Assembly: GCF_014645015.1 (NCBI RefSeq)
Contig: NZ_BMLC01000001.1
Span: 1,316,585-1,380,584, forward strand
Direction: 5' to 3'
DNA from: Salinibacterium xinjiangense
GTDB taxonomy: Bacteria; Actinomycetota; Actinomycetes; Actinomycetales; Microbacteriaceae
DNA length: 64,000 bases
The notes under the pieces are model-generated. The model worked only from the letters and a program-made list of their open reading frames with translations. It was not told the DNA's origin and ran no database searches. Below are positions 55,226 to 62,042 of the stretch, piece after piece. Position numbers and translations under genes: made by a program. Every line of letters begins with the position of its first letter. Within the stretch, counting starts at the first letter, position 1.

Positions 55226-55924
55226 TTAGGTTGTTCGTTGCATCTCCGGCACGAGGTCTTCGCGCAGGTGGCGGGCGTATCCGCCGGGGGTCCTGCCGAC
55301 CGCACGGCCGGAGGTGACGACCTCACATGTGGCGCAGGCCACAGCGCGGCCCACGTGCCTGAGCTTCGCGACGAGTTCCACATCCTCGTGCTCGGGCACC
55401 GCGTCGTAACCGCCAGATTTGAGGTAGATGGATGCTCGAATTCCGAGGTTCGCACCGTGCACGTGGCCGTTGGCCTCGCCGGGAAGGTGGCTCGCCCGCC
55501 ACGCGCGAACCTGCTCGTCAGTGAGGTCGTAAAACTCCGGACGAACAGTGCCGATCATCACGTCTGTCCCGGAATCCGCGAGCCGCACCTGCTCGACAAG
55601 CCAGTTCGGCGGCACGACGGAGTCGGCGTCGGTGTTTGCCATCCATACCCGTGCGGGATCGGCGGTGATCAGCGACAGCGCGGCCCTGGCCGCCGAAGCT
55701 CGAGCGGTTCCGACGTTCGATGAGTCGATCTCGACCACGAGCACGCCGGGGTAGCCACGGGCGACGTGGGCCGTGGCATCCAGGCATCCATCGGCAACGA
55801 CCACGACCCGCACCGGTATCTCGACGAGGTCGCGAGCCACCAGAACGGACTCGAGGCACCGGCCGATCAGTACTTCTTCATCTCTCGCGGGGATCATCAC
55901 CACGAGTTCGGCGATCGCTTTCAC
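55226..55924 (-). CDS. Family 2 glycosyltransferase
   Basis: A 232-residue soluble GT-A fold glycosyltransferase without membrane helices. ELVVMIPARDEEVLIGRCLE is the nucleotide-sugar strand. NTDADSVVPPNWL carries the DxD metal motif, and GANLGIRASIYLKSGGYDAVPEHED the acceptor region with the ED base. The ATG overlaps the upstream methyltransferase stop (ATGA). It is encoded in one run with a PIG-L deacetylase and a methyltransferase, which suggests assembly and tailoring of an amino-sugar-containing product. Confidence 0.87.
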   Translation of the reverse strand: MKAIAELVVMIPARDEEVLIGRCLESVLVARDLVEIPVRVVVVADGCLDATAHVARGYPGVLVVEIDSSNVGTARASAARAALSLITADPARVWMANTDADSVVPPNWLVEQVRLADSGTDVMIGTVRPEFYDLTDEQVRAWRASHLPGEANGHVHGANLGIRASIYLKSGGYDAVPEHEDVELVAKLRHVGRAVACATCEVVTSGRAVGRTPGGYARHLREDLVPEMQRTT

Positions 55925-56523
55925 AGCAGCCTCGTCCGTCGCGCGACGGACCGGGCATCCCGGCTGAAGACCTCGAGCACGAAGTCCTCCTCCTCGTGCC
56001 GCACGAGCCGGTGGAGGCCGAGCCCGGCGATCGCCTCGTGAACGGCATCACCGCTCAGCGGAACATCGGAGACGGGATGGCGCCAGTGGCAGGCGACGAG
56101 CGTGCCCTGCTCGGGCAGCGCGGCCACAATCGACGCGAGCACGGCGGCGAGTCCCGCGGCGCCGAAATAGTATCCGACCTCGGACAGCACGACGAGGTCG
56201 AATTCTCCTTCGGGAAAGTCAGTCGTGACATCCCGAACTTCGATAATCGCCCGATCGCCGACCCGCTCCCGGGCGCGCTGCACCGCCGTGGCCGAGACGT
56301 CGACGGAGAGCAGGCTGGTCGCGCGGTCGGCGAGAGCCTCCGTTGTCACGCCGATGGATGGCCCGATCTCGAGCACCCTTTCGTACGACTCCTGCGGCAG
56401 CGACGCAAGCAGGATCGCGCGCTTGCGCGACTCGTACCAGCGGGTCGCCAACCCCCACGGGTCGTCGTGGCGTTCATAGGTGGCGTCGAAATACTCGGCT
56501 CCGAGCGCGCGATCCCCGGTCAC
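55921..56523 (-). CDS. SAM-dependent methyltransferase (NodS-like)
   Basis: A 200-residue class I methyltransferase: YFDATYERHDDPWGLATRWYE is the start typical of NodS-like enzymes, VLEIGPSIGVTTEALADRA is SAM motif I, and FDLVVLSEVGYYFGAAGL covers motif post-I/II. NodS N-methylates deacetylated GlcNAc in rhizobia. Here a PIG-L deacetylase is encoded immediately upstream, so N-methylation of a freed amino group is a reasonable inference. The GTG/ATG overlaps the PIG-L stop by four bases. In related genomes such domains occur fused to PIG-L. Confidence 0.82.
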   Translation of the reverse strand: MTGDRALGAEYFDATYERHDDPWGLATRWYESRKRAILLASLPQESYERVLEIGPSIGVTTEALADRATSLLSVDVSATAVQRARERVGDRAIIEVRDVTTDFPEGEFDLVVLSEVGYYFGAAGLAAVLASIVAALPEQGTLVACHWRHPVSDVPLSGDAVHEAIAGLGLHRLVRHEEEDFVLEVFSRDARSVARRTRLL

Positions 56524-57218
56524 GAAGAACTCCCTGTCACGAAGAACTCTCTGTCGCCGGTGAAGTTCTCGAGAAAGTCGGCCCTGAGCACGGGGTGTTC
56601 ACCGGTGGTCTGCGAGCTGTAGTGGTCGAGCGCGCGCTGCTTCGTGGCATCCACCGTGACGCTCACCATCCGGTGCCACGGCATGTCGACAGATTCGGGA
56701 TGGCCCCAATGCCACAGCCAGACCGGATACTCGGCGAACCGCCGCCCCGCCGCCAGCTCGGCCGCGATCTCGCCGACGACCCGGTGGTCGCGATGGCCAT
56801 CCCCGCGCCACGGCGCAACGACGAGAGCGGAGCGCGACGCCCGCGAGATGTGCTTGAGCAGCGCGGCGGTTATCTCGGCCCGATGCTCCCTGGTCGCACC
56901 GTCGGCGAATCCCAGCTCGACGACGTCAGCGCCGAGAATCACAGCGGCCGCCGCCAGTTCAGCCGACCGCGCAGTCGCGATTCCCTCGGCACCACTCGCG
57001 GCTCCATCGGTGACCACCACGATCGTGACCCGGATGCCGCGGCCAGAGCACAGCGCGATCAGCCCGCCAGCGCCCAGGGTTTCGTCATCGGGGTGGGCGG
57101 CCACGACCAGCAGCTCATCCACCCCGAGCAGGTCGAGCGGAGGGCGGTCGTCGAGGCGGGGATCTGCTCGCCAGGTCGCGGCGGAAGTTCCGGCGACGCC
57201 CGCGTCAAAGCTCACCAT
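56520..57218 (-). CDS. PIG-L family zinc deacetylase
   Basis: A 232-residue LmbE/PIG-L protein. LLVVAAHPDDETLGAGGLIAL carries the AHPDD zinc and catalytic motif, and VVAPWRGDGHRDHRVVGEIA holds the second histidine pair (HRDH). Family members remove acetyl from GlcNAc groups in GPI, mycothiol and antibiotic precursors. The sequence does not have the MshB-type surroundings, so mycothiol is not assumed. The 5' end overlaps the acyl-CoA dehydrogenase gene by seven bases, and the 3' end overlaps the methyltransferase by four. Confidence 0.87.
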   Translation of the reverse strand: MVSFDAGVAGTSAATWRADPRLDDRPPLDLLGVDELLVVAAHPDDETLGAGGLIALCSGRGIRVTIVVVTDGAASGAEGIATARSAELAAAAVILGADVVELGFADGATREHRAEITAALLKHISRASRSALVVAPWRGDGHRDHRVVGEIAAELAAGRRFAEYPVWLWHWGHPESVDMPWHRMVSVTVDATKQRALDHYSSQTTGEHPVLRADFLENFTGDREFFVTGSSS

Positions 57219-58273
57219 GGTGCCGGCGCCTCGGCGATCGCACGACCCAGCGACTCGTCGTCGCGTTCGGCGTGGTGTTGGCGGATGTACAACTGCAGGT
57301 CGGCGACGCGCTTTGCGTGCGCCTCGTCGAGTGCGAGCGGCGCCGGCCCGAGGGCGTGCCCGGCTCGCTCGATGATCTCCTCGCAGGATTTCGCGACCCG
57401 CGCCCGAACCCGTTTTGCCAGCAGCCGGCCGTCGGTCGACCGGTCACCCACCAGCTGGGTCGCCTCGAGTAGCGCTCGCCGGCAGGACTGCAGCAGGTCA
57501 TCGATGGCGCCGAGGTGGGCGAGAAGGAATGGATCCCGCTCGGCCGCCGCCGTCGCCGCAGTCGCAGCGTGCACAGTGCGTCCAATTCCGACTGCCCCGC
57601 CGAACCAGCAGGCGGCGACCCCAATGCCGCCGAATGCGAAGCCCGGGCGCTCGAGGTACCAGCCGGGCCCACCGACGGGCATCGCCGGAACCCCGCTAAA
57701 GCTCACGGGCCCGCTCGGGATCTCACTGAGACCCCTCGCCATCCACGTCGCCGGTGCGACCCTGACCCCGGGGTGCTTCAGGTCGACGGCATACAACTGC
57801 TTTTGGCCCGTGCTCGTGCTGGCCGTGACGAGAGCCGAGTCGAGTCGATCGGCAAGAGAGCACCACGCTTTGGTGCCGGATAGCGTGACCGCGTCGCCGG
57901 TCGATGCCGTGAGCGGATCATCCCCACCCTCTGCCGCGAAGACCCCCCAGGTGCCGCCGCCGGGTTCCATCCCCGCCTGCGCGAGGATCCCCACAGCATC
58001 GAGGTGTGGCTCCACAGCTCGCACCACCCCGAGATCATCGGCGCCGAGTGTCGCGAATGCCTCCCAGAGATCCCGGGTGGATGCCTCGGCCGCAACGGGC
58101 CCGGACAGCCCCGGCCGGCGTGCAAGCGTCAGCCTGCGTGCAAGCCCCAGCCTGCGTGCAAGCCCCAGTGCAGCATCCACGCCCCCGGTCGTATCGACGT
58201 TGGCTGCATCGACGACGGCTGCCGCAGCGAGCGCCCCAGGAGCCTGGGGAACGGGAGACAACGACACGTACAC
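57212..58273 (-). CDS. Acyl-CoA dehydrogenase-like protein, first gene of the seven-gene operon
   Basis: A 353-residue protein of acyl-CoA dehydrogenase fold. The middle and C-terminal parts fit the family (SGTKAWCSLADRLDSALVTA, GWYLERPGFAFGGIGVAACW, then a C-terminal helical domain). It lacks an obvious catalytic glutamate context such as YEG. It is shorter than the usual 380-400 and probably tailored to a special substrate. Near residues 34-52 an 18-bp DNA repeat encodes LGLARRLGLARRLTLARRPG. The GTG at 58273 begins MYVSLSPVP. A 17-bp palindrome lies 27 bases upstream. Similar proteins accompany PIG-L/methyltransferase/glycosyltransferase sets in actinobacteria. Confidence 0.72.
   Translation of the reverse strand: MYVSLSPVPQAPGALAAAAVVDAANVDTTGGVDAALGLARRLGLARRLTLARRPGLSGPVAAEASTRDLWEAFATLGADDLGVVRAVEPHLDAVGILAQAGMEPGGGTWGVFAAEGGDDPLTASTGDAVTLSGTKAWCSLADRLDSALVTASTSTGQKQLYAVDLKHPGVRVAPATWMARGLSEIPSGPVSFSGVPAMPVGGPGWYLERPGFAFGGIGVAACWFGGAVGIGRTVHAATAATAAAERDPFLLAHLGAIDDLLQSCRRALLEATQLVGDRSTDGRLLAKRVRARVAKSCEEIIERAGHALGPAPLALDEAHAKRVADLQLYIRQHHAERDDESLGRAIAEAPAPW
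58119..58170 (-). repeat. 18-bp tandem repeat inside the acyl-CoA dehydrogenase-like gene
   Basis: Three consecutive units beginning CGTGCAAGC on the plus strand (58119-58136, 58137-58154, 58155-58170) keep the reading frame and encode Leu/Ala/Arg hexapeptides. Recent slippage is likely. Confidence 0.75.
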
Positions 58274-58299
58274 GTATTCCAGCTTGGATGCCCCTGCGA

Positions 58300-58316
58300 C
58301 AACCCACTAGGGGTTG
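58300..58316. promoter_or_regulatory. Palindrome upstream of the seven-gene operon
   Basis: CAACCC-ACTAG-GGGTTG is a perfect inverted repeat with 6-bp arms, 27-43 bases before the GTG at 58273, where the operon's core promoter should lie. It is the best candidate for the operator controlling the pathway. The regulator is not adjacent. Confidence 0.5.
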
Positions 58317-58368
58317 CCGCGCGGGCGATCCGGGGCTAAGCGGGGAGACGGTCGTAACTCATCGACCG

Positions 58369-58374
58369 TAGTCT
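58369..58374 (+). promoter_or_regulatory. -10 box of the hypothetical gene at 58381
   Basis: TAGTCT, then TGGCGT, then the ATG at 58381, predicting a leaderless mRNA. Confidence 0.45.
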
Positions 58375-58380
58375 TGGCGT

Positions 58381-58770
58381 ATGACGAGCGCGGTGATGAC
58401 GATCGGCCTCCTCGCCGAGGTCTTCACCATCGTCGGCCTGGCGTCCGCTGCGTTCTGTTTCGCGATCCTCTTCATCATGACCTGCGCCCGTGGGCCCTGG
58501 CTGAAAACGCCGGCGGCCATCTCCGAAGGCCAGCTCAACTGGCTGTCTCCTGTTGGGCAGGTGCACTCCCGCGAGCTCACGGATTCGGAGCTCGCCATGG
58601 ACCACGACCACGACAAGCTCGAGGTGTTCCACCGCAAGCGCAAGAGCGCTCACGCTTACTTCACCGCAAGCGCACCAGACGAGAAACTCCTACGCACGCT
58701 CGGCCTGATCTTCGCGGGCATCGGCGTGCTGGCCGTGGTCGCCTCGATCGCGGTTCTCTTCTTCGAGTAG
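58381..58770 (+). CDS. Conserved hypothetical two-helix membrane protein
   Basis: A 129-residue protein with two N-terminal hydrophobic segments (VMTIGLLAEVFTIVGLASAA, FAILFIMT), a soluble middle rich in His/Asp (SELAMDHDHDKLEVFHRKRK), and a C-terminal helix (LIFAGIGVLAVVASIAVLFF). No function recognised. It lies just before purS, and the purS -10 hexamer overlaps its stop codon (TAG of GTAGAAT). Confidence 0.7.
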   Translation: MTSAVMTIGLLAEVFTIVGLASAAFCFAILFIMTCARGPWLKTPAAISEGQLNWLSPVGQVHSRELTDSELAMDHDHDKLEVFHRKRKSAHAYFTASAPDEKLLRTLGLIFAGIGVLAVVASIAVLFFE

Positions 58771-58777
58771 AATCGGG
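58767..58777 (+). promoter_or_regulatory. purS promoter element shared with purL
   Basis: GTAGAATCGGG is identical to 63345-63355 upstream of purL. The start codon begins 42 bases after the first G here and 41 in purL. TAGAAT is the likely -10. Confidence 0.6.
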
Positions 58778-58808
58778 GTATTCGCCCTCGAACTCCTGGA
58801 GTGTTTCG

Positions 58809-59057
58809 GTGCCCACCATTCTCGTTGAGGTCATGCCCAAGGCAGAGATCCTCGACCCACAGGGCAAGGCTGTCGCCGGCGCCCTCAGCAGGCTCGGCAA
58901 AGACAGGTACACCGCGGTTCGCATCGGCAAGCGATTCGAACTGACTGTCGATGGACCGGTGGATGACGCCATGCTCGCCGAGGTTCGCGGGATCGCCGAA
59001 GACATCCTCGCCAACACCGTCATCGAGGATGTCGTCAGCATCACGGTCACCGAATGA
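58809..59057 (+). CDS. purS: Phosphoribosylformylglycinamidine synthase subunit PurS
   Basis: An 82-residue small subunit that links PurQ and PurL in the FGAM synthase complex and helps channel ammonia. The [20 protein letters not shown] start and [11 protein letters not shown] strand are typical. The GTG at 58809 is followed by PTILVEV. It overlaps purQ by four bases (ATGA). The length matches the family. Confidence 0.95.
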   Translation: MPTILVEVMPKAEILDPQGKAVAGALSRLGKDRYTAVRIGKRFELTVDGPVDDAMLAEVRGIAEDILANTVIEDVVSITVTE

Positions 59058-59749
59058 GGATCGGGGTCATCACCTTCCCCGGCTCCCTCGACGACCGGGA
59101 CGCCCAGCGTGCCGTCCGCCTCGCCGGAGCCGAGCCGGTCGCACTCTGGCACGGTGACCACGACCTGGCCGGAGTCGACGCGATCGTGCTCCCCGGCGGT
59201 TTCAGCTACGGCGACTACCTGCGCGCAGGCGCCATCGCCAGCCACGCGCCGATCATGGCCGAGGTCATCGATGCAGCCAACGCCGGGATGCCCGTGCTCG
59301 GCATCTGCAACGGATTCCAGATGCTGGCCGAGGCCCGCCTGCTGCCGGGAGCCCACACACGCAATGCGCACCAGCAGTTCATACGCCGCGACCAAAAGCT
59401 GAGCGTCGAGAACGCCGACACCGCGTGGACCAACCAGTTCGAGACCGGCGCCGAGATCATCATCCCGCTCAAGAACGCCGACGGTCGCTTCGTCGCAGAC
59501 GACGAGACGATCCGGCGCATCGAGGGCAACGGCCAAGTGGTGTTCCGCTACGTCGACGTAAACCCCAACGGCTCGATGAACGACATCGCGGGGGTGTCGA
59601 ACGAGCGTGGAAACGTGGTCGGGCTGATGCCGCATCCTGAGCATGCCACCGAGCCCGGCTTCGGCCCCGACATGACGGATGCGATGCGGTCGGGCACCGA
59701 TGGGCTCGCCTTCTTCACGAGCGCGATCGCGGCACTGACCCGGGCGTAA
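59054..59749 (+). CDS. purQ: Phosphoribosylformylglycinamidine synthase subunit PurQ
   Basis: A 231-residue class I glutamine amidotransferase that supplies ammonia to Pur[20 protein letters not shown] is the start, [20 protein letters not shown] holds the nucleophile Cys, and [11 protein letters not shown] the catalytic His/Glu. Coupled to purS. Two bases after its stop the DUF3817 gene begins, so the three are likely one unit. purL, the third subunit, lies 3.6 kb further on with its own promoter. Confidence 0.95.
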   Translation: MRIGVITFPGSLDDRDAQRAVRLAGAEPVALWHGDHDLAGVDAIVLPGGFSYGDYLRAGAIASHAPIMAEVIDAANAGMPVLGICNGFQMLAEARLLPGAHTRNAHQQFIRRDQKLSVENADTAWTNQFETGAEIIIPLKNADGRFVADDETIRRIEGNGQVVFRYVDVNPNGSMNDIAGVSNERGNVVGLMPHPEHATEPGFGPDMTDAMRSGTDGLAFFTSAIAALTRA

Positions 59750-59751
59750 CA

Positions 59752-60306
59752 ATGGTGACACCCCGGTCGCTATGCGGCGCCCTCGCGATTGCCGAGGCCA
59801 TCACCTGGACGCTGCTGATCACCGGGCTCATCCTGCGGGCGACCGCCGGGCTCGATGTCGCGGTGTCGGTCGGTGGCGGAATCCACGGTTTCGTATTTCT
59901 CGCCTACGGCGCAACAGCGGTGCTGCTCGCCGTCAACCAGCGTTGGAGCCTGGGCGTCTCGCTGCTCGCGATCGGTAGCGCGGTCATCCCGTTCGCGACG
60001 ATCCCCGTCGAGCTGTGGCTTGCGCGCACCGGACGCCTCGACGGTGGATGGCGGGTCGACGCGACCCACGATCCCCGTGACCGGTCGTGGATCAACCGCG
60101 CACTGCGCGCGTTTCTGCAGCGACCACGACGGCTGGTCGGGCTCATCATCGTCGCGGTCATCGTTCTGTTCATCGTGCTTCTGTCGTTGGGGCCGCCGCA
60201 ACTCGACCAGGCCGCACATCACCCGCTGATGGGCACCGGTGCCCATCGTGAGCCCGCTGTCACGCCCCCTATTGTCGACTCGACCTATCAACTCGACAAC
60301 AGTTGA
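59752..60306 (+). CDS. DUF3817 membrane protein
   Basis: A 184-residue protein with four to five helices: ALAIAEAITWTLLITGLIL, GGGIHGFVFLAYGATAVLLA (with the conserved HG), SLGVSLLAIGSAVIPFATIP, and after a charged loop a final helix (RRLVGLIIVAVIVLFIVLLS). The first three match DUF3817, found in actinobacteria with unknown function. The last helix and its preceding loop (RDRSWINRALRAFLQRPRR) extend beyond the core domain. It begins two bases after purQ and is probably co-transcribed. Confidence 0.8.
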   Translation: MVTPRSLCGALAIAEAITWTLLITGLILRATAGLDVAVSVGGGIHGFVFLAYGATAVLLAVNQRWSLGVSLLAIGSAVIPFATIPVELWLARTGRLDGGWRVDATHDPRDRSWINRALRAFLQRPRRLVGLIIVAVIVLFIVLLSLGPPQLDQAAHHPLMGTGAHREPAVTPPIVDSTYQLDNS

Positions 60307-60474
60307 ATTGTCGTCTCGTTAGCCCATTCCTCCGCGGTGCCTGACATGACCGAACGCCGGCCCGATGCCGACCAAGCATGATGCGGCCACGCTCGCGGCC
60401 GCTCTGGATGGCGACGCCGCGCAACTCCGCTTCGACAGCGTCACGCTGCAGGCGTTCATCCGGTCCCTTCTCCC

Positions 60475-60510
60475 TGCCGATGCCGATGCCGATGCCGATG
60501 CCGATGCCGA
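60475..60510 (+). repeat. Six tandem TGCCGA hexamers at a gene start
   Basis: Six perfect copies of TGCCGA (36 bp). Each copy creates an in-frame ATG CCG pair in the frame of the downstream gene, so the gene has a run of alternative start codons. The repeat also marks the switch between two open reading frames. Confidence 0.9.
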
Positions 60511-60875
60511 TCATGCTGACCGTTTTCAGCCCGCGCGACCTGCGGATGACTCCCGCCACGGGTACGTCCCCGAACGCGATCATGCAGATGCTGCGGCTCA
60601 GACTCACCCAGCTGGAGGTCGAGGGCATCGACAACGCGGCCGAGTTGTCGATCGAGGGATCCGAGATACTGCGCATTCGTCGCGAGCAGGTCGAGCCGAT
60701 GCATCCTGACGCGCCAGGCCACCTCATCACCAACCTCGTGGTCGACTACTGGTATTCGGTGCCCGACAGCAAACAGGTCGTCCTGGCGAACTTCTCGACG
60801 CCCCTGGCCGACATCCCCGAAATCATGGTGTCGTTCTTCGACGCGACAGTGCTCGCGTCGTCATTCGCGCGCTGA
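60480..60875 (+). CDS. Conserved hypothetical protein with ambiguous start in a hexamer repeat
   Basis: About 120-131 residues with a well-formed body: LTVFSPRDLRMTPATGTSPN, LTQLEVEGIDNAAELSIEG, then HLITNLVVDYWYSVPDSKQV and DIPEIMVSFFDATVL. No function recognised. Candidate starts are the ATGs within the TGCCGA repeat (60480, 60486 and so on) or the ATG at 60513. Upstream, a different frame from 60365 also looks protein-like (AATLAAALDGDAAQLRFDSV, then LQAFIRSLL), so an older, longer gene may have suffered a frameshift at or near the repeat. No ribosome site is visible. Confidence 0.55.
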   Translation: MPMPMPMPMPIMLTVFSPRDLRMTPATGTSPNAIMQMLRLRLTQLEVEGIDNAAELSIEGSEILRIRREQVEPMHPDAPGHLITNLVVDYWYSVPDSKQVVLANFSTPLADIPEIMVSFFDATVLASSFAR

Positions 60876-60891
60876 TGACCGAGGTGCGCCG

Positions 60892-61752
60892 CTAAGGCGA
60901 CACCAGGAAGAACGGGAACACCCCGTCATTGCGTGCGTGCACGATGACCAGGAAGACCACCGCATCCAGCAGAAGATGCACGGTCAGCACATAGGGCAGG
61001 GATTTGGTCTGCGAAAAAATCCAGCCCTGCAGCAGCGCGAAGGGGATCATCAGCAGCGGACCCCACGCCTGGTAGCCGAGCTCCCAGAGGAACGACACGA
61101 AGATCACCATCTGCAGCAGGTTCGACTGCCACACCGGGAAATGACGCTTGAACAAGACGAAGACGGTGAGGATGAAGAACAGTTCATCCCAGGTTCCGAC
61201 CGCGTTCACGCCAACGAAAAGGCGGCCGATCTCGTCGGCCGTGACCGTGTTCGGCCAGTTCAGGTAGACGCCGGAGGTGATGAAGTAGAAAGGCAGGATG
61301 AGCCAGCCCAGGACCAGCACGAGAGCGATGTAGCCCCACTGCACCCTGCTCCACGGCCATCCGCCGCGCCAGGGAAAACGGATCAGGCGATCCCGGAACA
61401 CGAATCGCGAGATCAGGTACGGAACGGTCACAGCGGCCCCGAGCACGACTCCGGTGAGGAAGAAGTTGCCCCAGCTGATGTCGGCCTTCACCGAGATGGT
61501 CGAGACGATCACCATCCCGATGGCGATCAGCAGCAGGTCACGGAACAGTCCGTCGGAGCGGCTGGACCGGTCGAACAGCCACGCGATGACGAGCGCCGTG
61601 ACGAGCATGCCGTATCCCGTGAGAGTCACGGCCAGCGACGTTCCTCTCAGCGCGAAGAGCAGCACTGCCGAGCTGCTGAGCAGCGTCGCAGGGATGAGCC
61701 CCCAGCTCAGGGCGGGGCGGACTGTCGTGTCTGGGCTGGTGGCGGCGGGCAC
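60892..61752 (-). CDS. CPBP-family intramembrane protease-like protein
   Basis: A 286-residue membrane protein with about eight helices. The C-terminal region follows the CPBP (Abi/CAAX-protease) layout: a GTWDELFFILTVFVLFKRHF segment in place of the usual EExxxR motif, FVSFLWELGYQAWGP with Trp-Glu, and a final LTVHLLLDAVVFLV with the conserved His and Asp. The first glutamate of the EE pair is missing (WDEL), so peptidase activity is uncertain. The GTG at 61752 is six bases after CAGAAT. Copy 3 of the inverted-repeat element lies 113 bases upstream. Confidence 0.75.
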   Translation of the reverse strand: MPAATSPDTTVRPALSWGLIPATLLSSSAVLLFALRGTSLAVTLTGYGMLVTALVIAWLFDRSSRSDGLFRDLLLIAIGMVIVSTISVKADISWGNFFLTGVVLGAAVTVPYLISRFVFRDRLIRFPWRGGWPWSRVQWGYIALVLVLGWLILPFYFITSGVYLNWPNTVTADEIGRLFVGVNAVGTWDELFFILTVFVLFKRHFPVWQSNLLQMVIFVSFLWELGYQAWGPLLMIPFALLQGWIFSQTKSLPYVLTVHLLLDAVVFLVIVHARNDGVFPFFLVSP

Positions 61753-61813
61753 ACCCCGATTCTGTCACGGAGCCCTCGCGGGCGCCCGGACTTCTCCGCC
61801 GCTCACCGCGCGC

Positions 61814-61862
61814 CACCCGTCACCCGTCACCCGCCACCCGCCGCCCGTTACCTGTTACCCGT
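61814..61862. repeat. Seven degenerate heptamer repeats
   Basis: CACCCGT units, drifting to CGCCCGT, TACCTGT and TACCCGT, run in seven exact 7-base steps right up to the left end of element copy 3. After the element, a purine-rich stretch of GAGCGGGA-like units extends from about 61948 to 62010. The 290-base interval 61753-62042 has no gene. Confidence 0.7.
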
Positions 61863-61864
61863 TA

Positions 61865-61943
61865 CCAAATGAAGGAGATTCCGCCGCTGGACGCAGATCC
61901 GCCGCTAAAACGTGCCCCAGAAGGCGAAATCTCCTTCATTTGG
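61865..61943. repeat. 79-bp inverted-repeat element, copy 3
   Basis: This is the most regular copy. CCAAATGAAGGAGATT (61865-61880) and AATCTCCTTCATTTGG (61928-61943) are perfectly complementary 16-bp ends. The ATG (61869) to the end of ATT (61940) spans 72 bases, as in copies 1 and 2. Its plus strand can be read as a short frame beginning MKEI and ending EISFIWQ before a stop, and its minus strand as one beginning MKEIS and ending ISFIW. It lies between the CPBP start and the mechanosensitive channel stop. Confidence 0.8.
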
Positions 61944-62042
61944 CAATGAGAGCGGGAGAGAGCGGGAGCGCGCGGGGCGCGAGGAGCGGGAGAGCGCGGG
62001 GCGCGGGGGCGGGGGGCCGGGGCCCACCGCCGGAGGGCCTGC

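Noticed and set aside
60475-60510. Classical phase-variation repeat
   Set aside because: A 6-bp unit cannot shift the reading frame by gain or loss, so on/off switching by unit number is not expected.
61865-61943. Element copy 3 as a genuine small protein gene (MKEI...EISFIWQ)
   Set aside because: The frame is open in both directions because of the palindrome, the middle residues are not conserved between copies and no ribosome site precedes it. I keep it as a DNA or RNA element.
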